42,429 nucleotides of DNA, taken from NCBI GenBank assembly GCA_017962965.1, contig JAGCUI010000018.1, forward strand, positions 1-42,429. The letters run 5' to 3'. This stretch comes from Treponema sp. (GTDB taxonomy: Bacteria > Spirochaetota > Spirochaetia > Treponematales > Treponemataceae). The translations under genes and the position numbers were made by a program. The notes under the pieces were generated by a model. That model saw only the letters and a program-made list of their open reading frames with translations, made no database searches and had not been told where the DNA came from. Positions 31,228 to 39,705 of this stretch are shown here, one piece after another; position 1 is the first letter of the stretch; every line of letters starts with the position of its first letter.

Positions 31228-32238
31228 TTAGATTTTTCTTCCGTTAATCTGGGCAATCTGTTCGAGCACCTTCATTACCTGTGCAAACTCTGTTGGATGA
31301 AGACTCTGTTCACCGTCGCACAAAGCTTTTTCAGGATTATTATGAACTTCGATGATTAATCCGTCTGTGTTACATGCAACTGCTGATTTTGCAAGATCAC
31401 CTACCATCCATCTTTGTCCGCAGGCGTGACTTGGGTCTACGATGATTGGAAGATGTGAAACCTTGTGAAGGTATGGAATGATGCTTACGTCAAGACAGTT
31501 TCTTGTGTAATTATCAAAGGTACGAACACCGCGTTCACAAAGGATTACATTTTCGTTTCCGCTTGCCATGATGTATTCGGCAGACATAAGGAATTCTTTT
31601 ACGGTTGCAGCCATACCTCTTTTAAGAAGAATTGGTTTTTGAACTTTTCCCATCTCTTTAAGAAGATCAAAGTTCTGCATATTTCTGGCTCCAATCTGAA
31701 TGACATCAACATCATCAAAATATTTAAGCTGGCGGATATCCATAAGCTCTGTAACGATTGGAAGTCCTGTTTCTTTTTTTGCTGTTTTAAGGAATTCAAG
31801 TCCCTGTTTTCCAAGCCCCTGGAAGCTGTAAGGAGAAGTTCTTGGCTTAAAAGCACCGCCTCTGAGTAAGGTTGCTCCAGCTTTCTGAACATCTTTTGCA
31901 ATTGAAATAACCTGTTCTTCTGTTTCTACCGAGCAAGGCCCTGCAATTACCGGAATTTCTTTACCACCGAATGATGTTTTCCCAACCTTTATGATTGTGT
32001 TTTCCGGATGGAATGAACGGTTTGCCATTTTATATGGTGCCGAAACGCGCTGTACCGAATCTACAAGCGGATTAGCGCTCACCTGTTCTGCCGAAAGTGT
32101 ACTTGTATCTCCCAAAAGACCAAGAATAGTAAGATTCTGACCTTTAGAAAGATGAATGCCGAATCCCTTCTGTTTCCAGTCTTCGCAGAACTCGTTAATT
32201 TCCTCTTCCGAAATGTTTTTCTTTAAAGTAATAATCAT
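31228..32238 (-). CDS. aroF: DAHP synthase, type Ibeta with N-terminal ferredoxin-like domain
   Basis: 336 residues. Residues 1 to about 70 form the ACT/ferredoxin-like regulatory domain of Thermotoga-type enzymes, which binds tyrosine or phenylalanine for feedback. The barrel has IAGPCSVETEEQ, LRGGAFKPRTSPYSFQG, ILLKRGM, DPSHACGQR and the C-terminal metal residues (TDGLIIEVHNNPEKALCDGEQ). First step of the shikimate pathway. AAAGGGG lies six bases before the ATG and right after the attenuator terminator. tyrA follows in the operon. Confidence 0.95.
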   Translation of the reverse strand: MIITLKKNISEEEINEFCEDWKQKGFGIHLSKGQNLTILGLLGDTSTLSAEQVSANPLVDSVQRVSAPYKMANRSFHPENTIIKVGKTSFGGKEIPVIAGPCSVETEEQVISIAKDVQKAGATLLRGGAFKPRTSPYSFQGLGKQGLEFLKTAKKETGLPIVTELMDIRQLKYFDDVDVIQIGARNMQNFDLLKEMGKVQKPILLKRGMAATVKEFLMSAEYIMASGNENVILCERGVRTFDNYTRNCLDVSIIPYLHKVSHLPIIVDPSHACGQRWMVGDLAKSAVACNTDGLIIEVHNNPEKALCDGEQSLHPTEFAQVMKVLEQIAQINGRKI

Positions 32239-32256
32239 AAAAAACCCCTTTGAAAT

Positions 32257-32286
32257 AAAAAAAGGCCCTGCAGTTTTTGCAGAGCC
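32257..32286 (-). terminator. Attenuator terminator upstream of aroF
   Basis: In RNA order GGCTCTGCA, AAAAC, TGCAGGGCC (32286 to 32264; nine pairs with one G-U) then a run of seven U (32263 to 32257). It sits between the leader peptide and the aroF ribosome site. The 5' arm GCTCTGCA is also perfectly complementary to TGCAGAGC (32344 to 32337) inside the leader ORF, giving a competing antiterminator. Confidence 0.88.
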
Positions 32287-32326
32287 TCAATAATTCACTG
32301 ATTCAGCGAAACACCAACCACCCGTC

Positions 32327-32398
32327 CTAGGCAGCCGCTCTGCAATTTGCGTGAGAATAATAATAGTAATAATACGCATTGTAGAAGTTGTGTTTCAT
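32327..32398 (-). CDS. Tyrosine-rich attenuator leader peptide
   Basis: A 23-residue ORF on the minus strand: MKHNFYNA, six Tyr (codons 9-14), then SHANCRAAA and TAG. Seven Tyr and one Phe among the first 14 codons. Codons 19 to 21 (TGC AGA GC) form the antiterminator arm. A ribosome stalled on Tyr codons would leave that arm free to pair with the terminator's 5' arm and allow aroF-tyrA transcription; a ribosome reaching the stop would cover it and let the terminator form. Ribosome site is weak (TGGTAA). Confidence 0.85.
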   Translation of the reverse strand: MKHNFYNAYYYYYYSHANCRAAA

Positions 32399-32406
32399 AT
32401 ATTACC

Positions 32407-32435
32407 ACATTAATGAATATAAAAAAAATTGTCAA
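32407..32435 (-). promoter_or_regulatory. Promoter of the aroF leader
   Basis: Perfect TTGACA (32435 to 32430), 17 bp, TAATGT (32412 to 32407). The start point would be close to the leader ATG at 32398, so the leader RNA may have almost no untranslated part. The -10 is a weak match. Confidence 0.5.
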
Positions 32436-32482
32436 GAAAGTCTGTTTCAAAAGGAAATCAATTTAAAAATAGTTCTAAAAAT

Positions 32483-32629
32483 ATTAAAAATGCTCCCACA
32501 AAGAACCGGATTTTACTCCGCCTGAGAAGCCGTCCGCTTCGCTAACCCGGGTATTAAGGCGCAAGACGCAATCGGCACAATCGGCTTCAACGCTCCGTAA
32601 AACCCGAACCTTTGTTCCGCATTTTTAAT
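32483..32629 (+). repeat. 147-bp MITE-like element, copy 1
   Basis: Bounded by perfect 11-bp terminal inverted repeats ATTAAAAATGC and GCATTTTTAAT, with an imperfect extension to about 30 bases each. GC-richer than its surroundings and without an ORF. A nearly identical inverted copy lies at 34593-34738. Most of the 400-base interval between the aroF leader and the next gene consists of this element; the rest (32630-32799) holds only a possible promoter (TTGATT, about 16 bp, TAAACT) for the next lipoprotein. Confidence 0.85.
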
Positions 32630-32799
32630 CATTTCTACTTTTATTTCCCGCGGTTTTTGAGAATATAAATTGTATCAAAATAAAACCAGAAGAGTGTAAA
32701 TCCAAGGTTACTAAGATGTAAATCAAAAAAGAAAATATCAAAAATTGATTTATTGGGATTTTATGATAAACTTTATGTACAAGGAATAAGGAGTGTTTT

Positions 32800-33153
32800 A
32801 TGAGAAAAGTATCTGCTTTAATAATTGCTTTGATATTTGTGATTATACTTTCAGGATGTATGAGTCCTCCAAAAAATGATTATGAAACTTATAAAAAAGT
32901 AAAAATTCTTGCACAAGAGTTTCTTTCTCAGGGAGAATATATTGTCATTGATAATAATATTCCTCCAGAAAAAAAGTTTAATGAATGGGATTCTAGTTAT
33001 ACATTTTTTTGGACTAGATCATCTATTATAAAAATTGAAGTAGACGAAATGCAAATGAAAGTTTTTGTAAATGGTGCAGGGATTTCTTTTTATTATGAAG
33101 AGTTTGATTTTTCATCTGATAAAAACCATAATATACTCTTAACTAGAAAATAA
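32800..33153 (+). CDS. Small hypothetical lipoprotein
   Basis: 117 residues. Signal peptide with lipobox ILSGC (Cys 20). The mature part is short and charged with no recognised domain. AAGGAG lies eight bases before the ATG. First of three small envelope genes between the inverted repeats. Confidence 0.65.
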   Translation: MRKVSALIIALIFVIILSGCMSPPKNDYETYKKVKILAQEFLSQGEYIVIDNNIPPEKKFNEWDSSYTFFWTRSSIIKIEVDEMQMKVFVNGAGISFYYEEFDFSSDKNHNILLTRK

Positions 33154-33167
33154 AAACGGAGTCGTGT

Positions 33168-33515
33168 ATGAAAAGATTTATTTGTATATTACTGGCTTTA
33201 TTAATAACAGCCGTATCGTTCGCAGAAATAAAATGGATGACTAAAAATGAATTAGAAAATGAGCAGAAATATTATGATTATCTTACAATAACAGCTGCTG
33301 CAATAGTTGATACAAAAGACGAAGTTATAAAGTTGTGTAAATTAGATAAAGATTTGGATTCATACTCTTGTAGATATTTGACACTTGAGTCCCCTTCCAA
33401 AGTTTCTAAATACCGAATACTTTTTATGTATGCTGAACAGGGAGTTTCATGCATAGGAATAAGTCATTATACAAAAAACTCTTACATAGTTGAAAGTTAT
33501 TTAATTCCTAATTAA
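33168..33515 (+). CDS. Small secreted hypothetical protein
   Basis: 115 residues. MKRFICILLALLITAVSFAE is a cleavable Sec signal. Mature protein of about 96 residues with Cys at about 63, 75 and 101, perhaps forming one disulfide. Family not recognised. Ribosome site CGGAG before the ATG, 14 bases after the upstream stop, so probably cotranscribed. Confidence 0.6.
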   Translation: MKRFICILLALLITAVSFAEIKWMTKNELENEQKYYDYLTITAAAIVDTKDEVIKLCKLDKDLDSYSCRYLTLESPSKVSKYRILFMYAEQGVSCIGISHYTKNSYIVESYLIPN

Positions 33516-33526
33516 TGGAGTTGTAT

Positions 33527-34003
33527 ATGAAAAAATTAATCACAATTTTATTTGGACTTTTATTATTAGGTTTAGTATCATGCACAAACTCAACGGCCCA
33601 GACTCCTGCAAATACAGGTGGTAACGAATCCGGTGGTGGGGAAACAGGTGGTAGTGAAATTATAACAGACAAAATCGAAGGCTTTACTTTTTCAATAACA
33701 GGAAAAAATGCATATAAGACAGAAACAAAAATCCTTAAAAGTTATGATGACATCTTAAAATTTAACTTCGTTGAAAACTCTTTAGTTACATTAAATAAAG
33801 TCGGAAGCAATCCAAATAATTTTTCTTTATACTTACAATACATTGCTCTTGAAAATCATAGAAAAATAATATTTAGTTTTACTGATAATAAAATTACTCT
33901 TTATGATAACCCGAATACAAATGCTATAACTATTAATTCAAATACAGATATTAATAATAGCAAAACAATATCAATCACAATTGATTATACAAAATTATAT
34001 TAG
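33527..34003 (+). CDS. Small hypothetical lipoprotein with Gly-rich linker
   Basis: 158 residues from ATG 33527, chosen because TGGAG lies six bases upstream; an ATG at 33515 would start before it. Signal with lipobox GLVSC (Cys about 19), then a flexible linker rich in Thr, Gly and Ser (NTGGNESGGGETGGSE), then a 100-residue beta-rich domain. No family recognised. The region before the ATG resembles that before the 33168 gene. Confidence 0.65.
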   Translation: MKKLITILFGLLLLGLVSCTNSTAQTPANTGGNESGGGETGGSEIITDKIEGFTFSITGKNAYKTETKILKSYDDILKFNFVENSLVTLNKVGSNPNNFSLYLQYIALENHRKIIFSFTDNKITLYDNPNTNAITINSNTDINNSKTISITIDYTKLY

Positions 34004-34015
34004 ATATAATTCAAC

Positions 34016-34123
34016 CTACTTCGTAATAATCAACTCTACTGCAGCATCCCACTCTTCCCATTTCTGGACAAGGTGTTCGTAGTAGTTGATTATCTGAGCA
34101 TAATCTTTAGATTTTGTTTTGAA
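34016..34123 (-). pseudogene. C-terminal gene fragment without start
   Basis: On the minus strand the frame encodes KDYAQIINYYEHLVQKWEEW followed by DAAVELIITK and TAG, with an upstream stop after 35 codons and no start codon. Codon use is protein-like. It is the tail of a lost gene whose family I do not recognise, pointing opposite to its neighbours. Confidence 0.4.
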
Positions 34124-34172
34124 TTATTTCATCAATTGTAAAGTAGTAAATCAAAAAAAGGAGTAAATAAAT

Positions 34173-34427
34173 ATGTTGTCAAACAAAAATAAAGAAGTTT
34201 TAGCAAAACGGAATTTATCACTTAAAGCAAAAGGATTATATGTTTTACTATTATTGTTAAAGGATCAAGGGGAAATTATTGATTTTAAAAATGTAAGTTC
34301 CCTTGTGAGTGATGGTAGAGACAGTATAACTACAGCCATAAATGAACTTAAAAAAAAGGGTATTCTGAGTATTGAAAGATTGAGAGATGATTATGGAAGA
34401 TTTTACGAATCAGAATGGCTCTTTTAG
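34173..34427 (+). CDS. Small winged-helix DNA-binding protein
   Basis: 84 residues. LSLKAKGLYVLLLLLKDQGE, then ISSLVSDGRD-like helix and SITTAINELKKKGILSIERL: the helix-turn-helix plus wing of phage replisome-organiser N-termini and related helix_turn_helix proteins, which end with a GRF-x-x-x-E-W strand as here. AAGGAG nine bases before the ATG; a terminator follows. Possibly a phage- or plasmid-derived regulator in the cassette. A role in replication is unlikely for such a short form. Confidence 0.6.
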   Translation: MLSNKNKEVLAKRNLSLKAKGLYVLLLLLKDQGEIIDFKNVSSLVSDGRDSITTAINELKKKGILSIERLRDDYGRFYESEWLF

Positions 34428-34446
34428 ATGAAGAATAACCCCAAAC

Positions 34447-34470
34447 GGCCACCAATACGGTGGTCTTTTT
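34447..34470 (+). terminator. Intrinsic terminator after the HTH gene
   Basis: GGCCACC (34447-34453), AATAC, GGTGGTC (34459-34465) followed by five T and a T-rich tail. Ends the cassette's transcription. The remaining 120 bases before the second repeat hold nothing recognisable. Confidence 0.8.
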
Positions 34471-34592
34471 ATTTAACCTTACAAGTGCTATAAAAGAAAA
34501 ATCATCCCTCTATTACCCCCTTCTTCTCACTTTTAAGAACATAAAAGTACTAAAAAATCCGCCCGCTACGCAATCTTCACCAAAACCCCATC

Positions 34593-34738
34593 ATTAAAAA
34601 TGCGGAACAAAGGTTCGGATTTTCGGAGCGTTGAAGTCGATTGTGCCGATTGCGTCTTGCGCCGTAATACCCGGGTTAGCGAAGCGGACGGCTTCTCGGG
34701 CGGAGTAAAATCCGGTTCTTTGTGGGAGCATTTTTAAT
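34593..34738 (-). repeat. 147-bp MITE-like element, copy 2 (inverted)
   Basis: Reverse complement of 32483-32629 with only a few substitutions and one missing base; same 11-bp terminal inverted repeats. Together the two copies bracket a 2.0-kb cassette of three envelope genes, a gene fragment and the HTH gene. Occupies most of the interval between the HTH gene and asnS. Confidence 0.85.
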
Positions 34739-34855
34739 ATATGTAGTACCAATTTCCAGATTGCGAAGCGACACCAGTTTTATTTTGAATATACTTTTAT
34801 AATTCTTAAAAAAGTTGTAAACTGACTCAACATTGCATTATTTAAGGAGGGTACT

Positions 34856-36316
34856 ATGGTACCAGTTTTAATCAAAGATTTATTATCATCAAAACCGGAC
34901 GGCCGTGAGGTAAAGGTATGCGGCTGGGTTCGTTCTGTTCGTGACTCAAAGGGTCTTGTTTTTATTCAGGTTAATGATGGAAGCTGCTTTGCAAATATCC
35001 AGCTCACTTTTGACCGCTCTAATCCTTCTAATAATGCAAATGTAAATCAGATAGAAGAAGAACTCAAAAAGCTCAACACAGGTGCATCTGTTCGTGCAAC
35101 AGGAAAATTAACTGAATCTCCTGCAAGTGGTCAGGCTGTAGAAGTTATCCTCGAAGGCCTGGAATGTCTTGGTCTTTGTAATCCTGATGAATATCCTCTT
35201 CAGAAAAACAAGATGTCTATGGAATATCTTCGTGATGTTGCACATCTTCGCGGACGTACAAACACCTTTGGTGCAGTTTACCGTGTTCGTAACCAGATGG
35301 CTTATGCAATCCACTCATTCTTCCAGGAAAGAGGCTTCCAGTATATCAACGCTCCGGAAATCACCTGTTCTGACTGTGAAGGTGCTGGAGAAATGTTCCA
35401 GGTAACAACTTTGAGCATGGAAAAAATCGCAGAGCTTGGTGTAAAAGCCGGAATCGGTGGAATGAAGATCGAAGATGCTCACAAAATCGTGGATTATTCA
35501 AAGGACTTCTTCGGTAAAAAAGCAAACCTCACAGTATCGGGGCAGCTCGAAGCAGAAACTTTGGCAACATGTCTTTCACGCGTATATACATTCGGACCAA
35601 CATTCCGCGCAGAAAACTCAAACACACCACGTCACCTTGCTGAATTCTGGATGTGTGAACCGGAAATGGCTTTCTACGACCTCGAAGACGACATGGATAT
35701 TCAGGAAGAATTTGTAAAATATCTTTTGAACTGGGCTTTAACAAAATGCAGCGAAGACCTCGAATTCTTCGACAAGCGCATTCAGCCAGGCCTTATCGAA
35801 AGTCTTACAAAAGTAGCAAATGCTAAATTCGTACGCGTAAGTTACACAGATGCAATTGCAAAACTCGAAGAAGCAATGAATAACGGTGCTAAATTCGAAT
35901 TCAAACCTTACTGGGGATGCGACATTGCAACTGAACATGAACGCTATCTTACAGAAAAAATTTACGGATGCCCTGTAATGGTTTATAATTATCCTAAAGA
36001 GATAAAATCATTCTACATGAAGCTCAACGAGGACGGAAAAACAGTAAAGGCTGTTGATGTTCTTGTTCCTGGCATTGGTGAATTGATTGGTGGTTCTGAA
36101 CGCGAAGAAAATTACGACAAGCTTTTAGCAGCATGTAAAGAACGCAATATGGATATGAAGAATTATGAGTGGTATCTGGATCTCCGCCGCTTTGGTACTG
36201 TTCCTCACTCAGGATTCGGACTTGGTTTTGAACGTCTTATGCGCTACATAACAGGTATGGAAAATATCCGCGATGTAATTCCATATCCAAGAGCTCCAAA
36301 ACTGGCAGATTTCTAA
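34856..36316 (+). CDS. asnS: Asparaginyl-tRNA synthetase
   Basis: 486 residues. N-terminal OB-fold anticodon-binding domain (VKVCGWVRSVRDSKGLVFIQ), class II motif 2 (FRAENSNTPRHLAEFWMCEPE) near residue 244-264, and motif 3 (GFGLGFERLMRYITGMENIR) near the end. MEPE/CEPE and the lack of an archaeal AspRS signature favour AsnRS. AAGGAGG lies before the ATG. yihY-like and guaA genes follow on the same strand. Confidence 0.95.
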   Translation: MVPVLIKDLLSSKPDGREVKVCGWVRSVRDSKGLVFIQVNDGSCFANIQLTFDRSNPSNNANVNQIEEELKKLNTGASVRATGKLTESPASGQAVEVILEGLECLGLCNPDEYPLQKNKMSMEYLRDVAHLRGRTNTFGAVYRVRNQMAYAIHSFFQERGFQYINAPEITCSDCEGAGEMFQVTTLSMEKIAELGVKAGIGGMKIEDAHKIVDYSKDFFGKKANLTVSGQLEAETLATCLSRVYTFGPTFRAENSNTPRHLAEFWMCEPEMAFYDLEDDMDIQEEFVKYLLNWALTKCSEDLEFFDKRIQPGLIESLTKVANAKFVRVSYTDAIAKLEEAMNNGAKFEFKPYWGCDIATEHERYLTEKIYGCPVMVYNYPKEIKSFYMKLNEDGKTVKAVDVLVPGIGELIGGSEREENYDKLLAACKERNMDMKNYEWYLDLRRFGTVPHSGFGLGFERLMRYITGMENIRDVIPYPRAPKLADF

Positions 36317-36324
36317 TAGAAAAA

Positions 36325-37725
36325 ATGGAAAATAATAAAAAAAGATGTGGCAGAATTGCCACATCTTTTATCAGTTTAAAAAAATGGTTTAAGATTCGCA
36401 TCCGTAAAATCGGACAGCTTGTTTATTTAACAGGCGTGAATTTTTTTGAGAACAATCTTTTCGAAAGTGCCAATTCCTGTGCCTTCGGATTTATCTTTTC
36501 TTTTATCCCATTAACCTTAATCATCCTGACTCTCCTTGTAGGTCTCTTAAGATCAAGCCCTGGAGTTTCAAATTTCATTATGGGATATATCGACCGCATA
36601 AGCAATGTTGTAGATATAAGCTCAATCGTGAATCAGGTTTTGGGAATTAAATCGGTTTCGTTTTTAGAAGTTGTACTTGCATTCTGGGTAATCTGGATGG
36701 CAAGAAAATTGTTCTCTTCGGTTTTAGGTTCCGTAAATAAAATATTCAAAAACATCGCAAGAAGAAAAACCCTCATCAATCAGCTTTTCAGTTTTCTTGT
36801 AGAATTTCTTCTTGTAGTTTTGATTGCCGCTGCCATGCTTTTCATCTTTGTTTTGAATAGAATCGTAGAACTTCCGGCCCTCCGCGATGCAATGGACGAT
36901 TTACCCGTAGACATTCTTGGTCAGCTCAGTTCCAATGCTTCCATCATCATGTACTTTATCATCTATCTTTTTACCGTTGTTCTTTACAGAATCGGTTCTG
37001 CGGTAAAACCAAGATGGGGCTTATGCTTTTTCTATGCACTCTGTTCAACCTTTGTATTCTACGAAACTGCAAAACTGATTCATATATTCTTCAATCCTTC
37101 GAACTACAACCTGATTTACGGGGCCATCAGTTCCCTTTTAATTTTGATGATGCAGGTCTGGTTCTTCTTTAATATCTTTTTGTTTTTTGCACAGATGCTT
37201 TTTGCCACCGAATATCTTGATATGCTTTCGTTCGCGCTTTTGTACATGCTCCCCGATGTAGACGATTCATCAAAGTGGGCAACAATCAAACGAAACTTAT
37301 TCAGAAAGCCGGCTGTAATTCAGACAAAATATCCTATTAAAAAATTTAAGGCCGGAGAGAAAATTTATTCCAAGGGTGATCCGGCCGACTGCGTTTATTA
37401 TATCTGTCACGGTTCTGTCTGCCGTATGTCAGACAATGATTCTGTTACTCTTTTAAAGGAAGGTTCGTTCTTTGGAGAAATGCACTGTATCTTAAATCAG
37501 AACAGAACAAATACAACGATAGCCCAGACTAACTGCGAGATTACAATCATTGCTTCCCGCGAATTCCTGGAGCTTTTACAGAAAAATCCTAAGGCTTCTT
37601 CAAAGGCAATTTCTAAAGTTTCTTTATACACCGAAGAGCTTTATCACGTTGAGCAGGAAAAAAGAAAGGTTCACTTGCTCGATAAATTTTCACTTGATAT
37701 GTTTACAAAAAAAGAAAATAAATAA
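36325..37725 (+). CDS. YihY/BrkB-type membrane protein fused to a cyclic-nucleotide-binding domain
   Basis: 466 residues. Residues about 30-305 match YihY/UPF0761 (former RNase BN) proteins: six membrane helices with NSCAFGFIFSFIPLTLI and a conserved AxG/F-x-F-E start (FFENNLFESANSCAFGF). Residues about 335-430 form a cNMP-binding domain: FKAGEKIYSKGDPADCVYYI, then phosphate-binding cassette FFGEMHCILNQNRTNTTIA with the expected Gly-Glu and Arg. Function of YihY proteins is unknown. The fusion suggests that a nucleotide signal gates this membrane protein. It begins nine bases after asnS and ends nine bases before guaA. Confidence 0.85.
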   Translation: MENNKKRCGRIATSFISLKKWFKIRIRKIGQLVYLTGVNFFENNLFESANSCAFGFIFSFIPLTLIILTLLVGLLRSSPGVSNFIMGYIDRISNVVDISSIVNQVLGIKSVSFLEVVLAFWVIWMARKLFSSVLGSVNKIFKNIARRKTLINQLFSFLVEFLLVVLIAAAMLFIFVLNRIVELPALRDAMDDLPVDILGQLSSNASIIMYFIIYLFTVVLYRIGSAVKPRWGLCFFYALCSTFVFYETAKLIHIFFNPSNYNLIYGAISSLLILMMQVWFFFNIFLFFAQMLFATEYLDMLSFALLYMLPDVDDSSKWATIKRNLFRKPAVIQTKYPIKKFKAGEKIYSKGDPADCVYYICHGSVCRMSDNDSVTLLKEGSFFGEMHCILNQNRTNTTIAQTNCEITIIASREFLELLQKNPKASSKAISKVSLYTEELYHVEQEKRKVHLLDKFSLDMFTKKENK

Positions 37726-37734
37726 GGAAAAAAG

Positions 37735-39651
37735 ATGGCACGAACAAAAATTGTAGTATTGGATTTTGGAAGTCAGTATGCACATCTGATTGCAAAACGT
37801 TTCCGTATGCTCGGATATTATTCAGAAATTGCACTCCCTTCTGCAGATTTATCTTCTTTTGAAGACTGTAAGGGAATTGTTTTTTCGGGTGGTCCTTCTT
37901 CTGTTTATGACGAAAAGGTTCCCGAATTTAATTCTGAAATTCTAAATCTTGATATCCCGATTTTAGGTCTCTGCTACGGTCACTACATTGTTCAGCTTGG
38001 ATATAACGGCAAGGTTGATAAGGCTCCTGTTGGTGAATTCGGCTTTGCTACTCTTAATCTTAACCCGGATGTAAAGTCTCCACTTTTCGAAGGAATTGAA
38101 CCTGTTCAGCAGGTATGGATGAGCCATCAGGATGGAGTTTTGCAGATGGGAGATGGTTTTGAGGTTGTCGGTTCAACAAAGGATTGTCCTTATGCGGCAA
38201 CACAGAATCTTTCTAAAAAGAGATTCAGCCTTCAGTGCCACTGCGAGGTAAAGGATACTCCATGCGGAAATCAGATTTTTGAAAATTTTGCACGCTACTG
38301 CGGAATGGAAAAAAACTGGGATCAGGATACTGTATTAAACTTAATCATCGAAAATATTAAAAAAGAAGCGGCAGGAAAAAATGTTCTTCTCTTTTTGAGC
38401 GGTGGTGTAGATTCTACAATTACTTTTGCACTTTTAAATAAGGCTTTGGGACAGGAAAGGGTTTTAGGTCTTCACATCGATAACGGTTTTATGCGCAAGA
38501 ATGAATCTAAAAATGTTAGCGATGCCTACCACAAATTCGGCTTTAATAATTTTATCGTCGAAGATGCTTCCGAAAGCTTCCTTGGAGCAATCAAAGGGCT
38601 CACAGACCCTCAGAAAAAACGCATGGCTGTTGGCGAAAACTTTATCACCGTGCGAAACGAGGTTGTTGCAAAGCAGCATCTTGATGAAGATAAATGGATG
38701 CTCGCACAGGGAACTCTTTATCCGGATATCATCGAGTCGGGTGGAACAAAAAATTCGAATACTATAAAAACTCATCATAACCGCGTACAGGGAATCCAGG
38801 ATTTAATTGCCAAAGGTCTGATTATTGAACCTGTAAAAGATCTGTATAAGGACGAAGTTCGCACAATCGGTAAAAAGCTTGGTCTTTCCGATGAACTTGT
38901 TATGCGCCATCCGTTCCCGGGTCCTGGTCTTTCAATCAACGTTTTGTGTAATGATGGAAAATCGTGGACAGAAAAAGATACAAAAGAATTTGAAGGTGCA
39001 AAAAAAGAATTAAACGAAATTGAACTCAACATGTTCTGCCAGAATTGTACTGCAAATCTTACAAGAAATGTTTTGCCTGTTCGCTCGGTTGGTGTTCAGG
39101 GTGACTTCAGAACTTACAGATTCCCTGCCGTTCTTGATTTTGGTCCTGCACACGAAGATGAATGGCCATGCGGAAAAGCGGCCCTTACAAACGGAATGTG
39201 TCATTTCCCCGGCAAGCGTGAAAAAATCGAAGAAGCTTCTTCTACAATCACAAATGCCGCAAAGTATATAAACAGAACTTTAATCAAGCTTTATCAGAAG
39301 CCTGGTCTTAAAGATGGAGATTTAAAAATCCAGGAGGGTTACTGTGACCGCCGTCGTCTTGATCAGCTTCGCGAAGTTGATGACATCGTTTTAAAAGAGC
39401 TCCACAAAACAGGATGGTATTCAAAAATCTTCCAGCACTTAACAATCGATCTTCCATTTGCTGCTTCTAAAGAAACTGCGGGTTTTGTTCTTCGTCCTGT
39501 ATGTTCGGAAGACGTAATGACTGCGCGTTTTGCAATGCTTCCTAAAGAAGTGCTTGGAGAAATCGTTCAGAAAATTTCTGTGCTTTCTTTTGTAGACGCC
39601 CTCTATTTTGATGCAACAAACAAACCGCCTGCAACATTCGGCTGGGAGTAG
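37735..39651 (+). CDS. guaA: GMP synthase (glutamine-hydrolysing)
   Basis: 638 residues, longer than the usual 515. N-terminal glutamine amidotransferase with Cys 80 in LGLCYGH and the His/Glu pair at 169/171 (QCHCEV, where most enzymes read HPE). ATP pyrophosphatase loop LSGGVDST at about 221-228. GQGTLYPDIIES-type block (AQGTLYPDIIESGG), HHNRVQ and HPFPGPGLSI follow. The extra ~120 residues lie in the C-terminal half, as in long eukaryote-like forms. AAGGA before the ATG. Converts XMP to GMP. Confidence 0.94.
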   Translation: MARTKIVVLDFGSQYAHLIAKRFRMLGYYSEIALPSADLSSFEDCKGIVFSGGPSSVYDEKVPEFNSEILNLDIPILGLCYGHYIVQLGYNGKVDKAPVGEFGFATLNLNPDVKSPLFEGIEPVQQVWMSHQDGVLQMGDGFEVVGSTKDCPYAATQNLSKKRFSLQCHCEVKDTPCGNQIFENFARYCGMEKNWDQDTVLNLIIENIKKEAAGKNVLLFLSGGVDSTITFALLNKALGQERVLGLHIDNGFMRKNESKNVSDAYHKFGFNNFIVEDASESFLGAIKGLTDPQKKRMAVGENFITVRNEVVAKQHLDEDKWMLAQGTLYPDIIESGGTKNSNTIKTHHNRVQGIQDLIAKGLIIEPVKDLYKDEVRTIGKKLGLSDELVMRHPFPGPGLSINVLCNDGKSWTEKDTKEFEGAKKELNEIELNMFCQNCTANLTRNVLPVRSVGVQGDFRTYRFPAVLDFGPAHEDEWPCGKAALTNGMCHFPGKREKIEEASSTITNAAKYINRTLIKLYQKPGLKDGDLKIQEGYCDRRRLDQLREVDDIVLKELHKTGWYSKIFQHLTIDLPFAASKETAGFVLRPVCSEDVMTARFAMLPKEVLGEIVQKISVLSFVDALYFDATNKPPATFGWE

Positions 39652-39705
39652 CCCCAGGGTTTTAGCGTAACACCACGTGAACGGTCGGAGATTGCGCGAA
39701 AAGAT

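Noticed and set aside
39652..39705. Small RNA or terminator between guaA and the pyrophosphatase gene.
   Set aside because: Only 54 bases, without a clear stem plus T-run on either strand.
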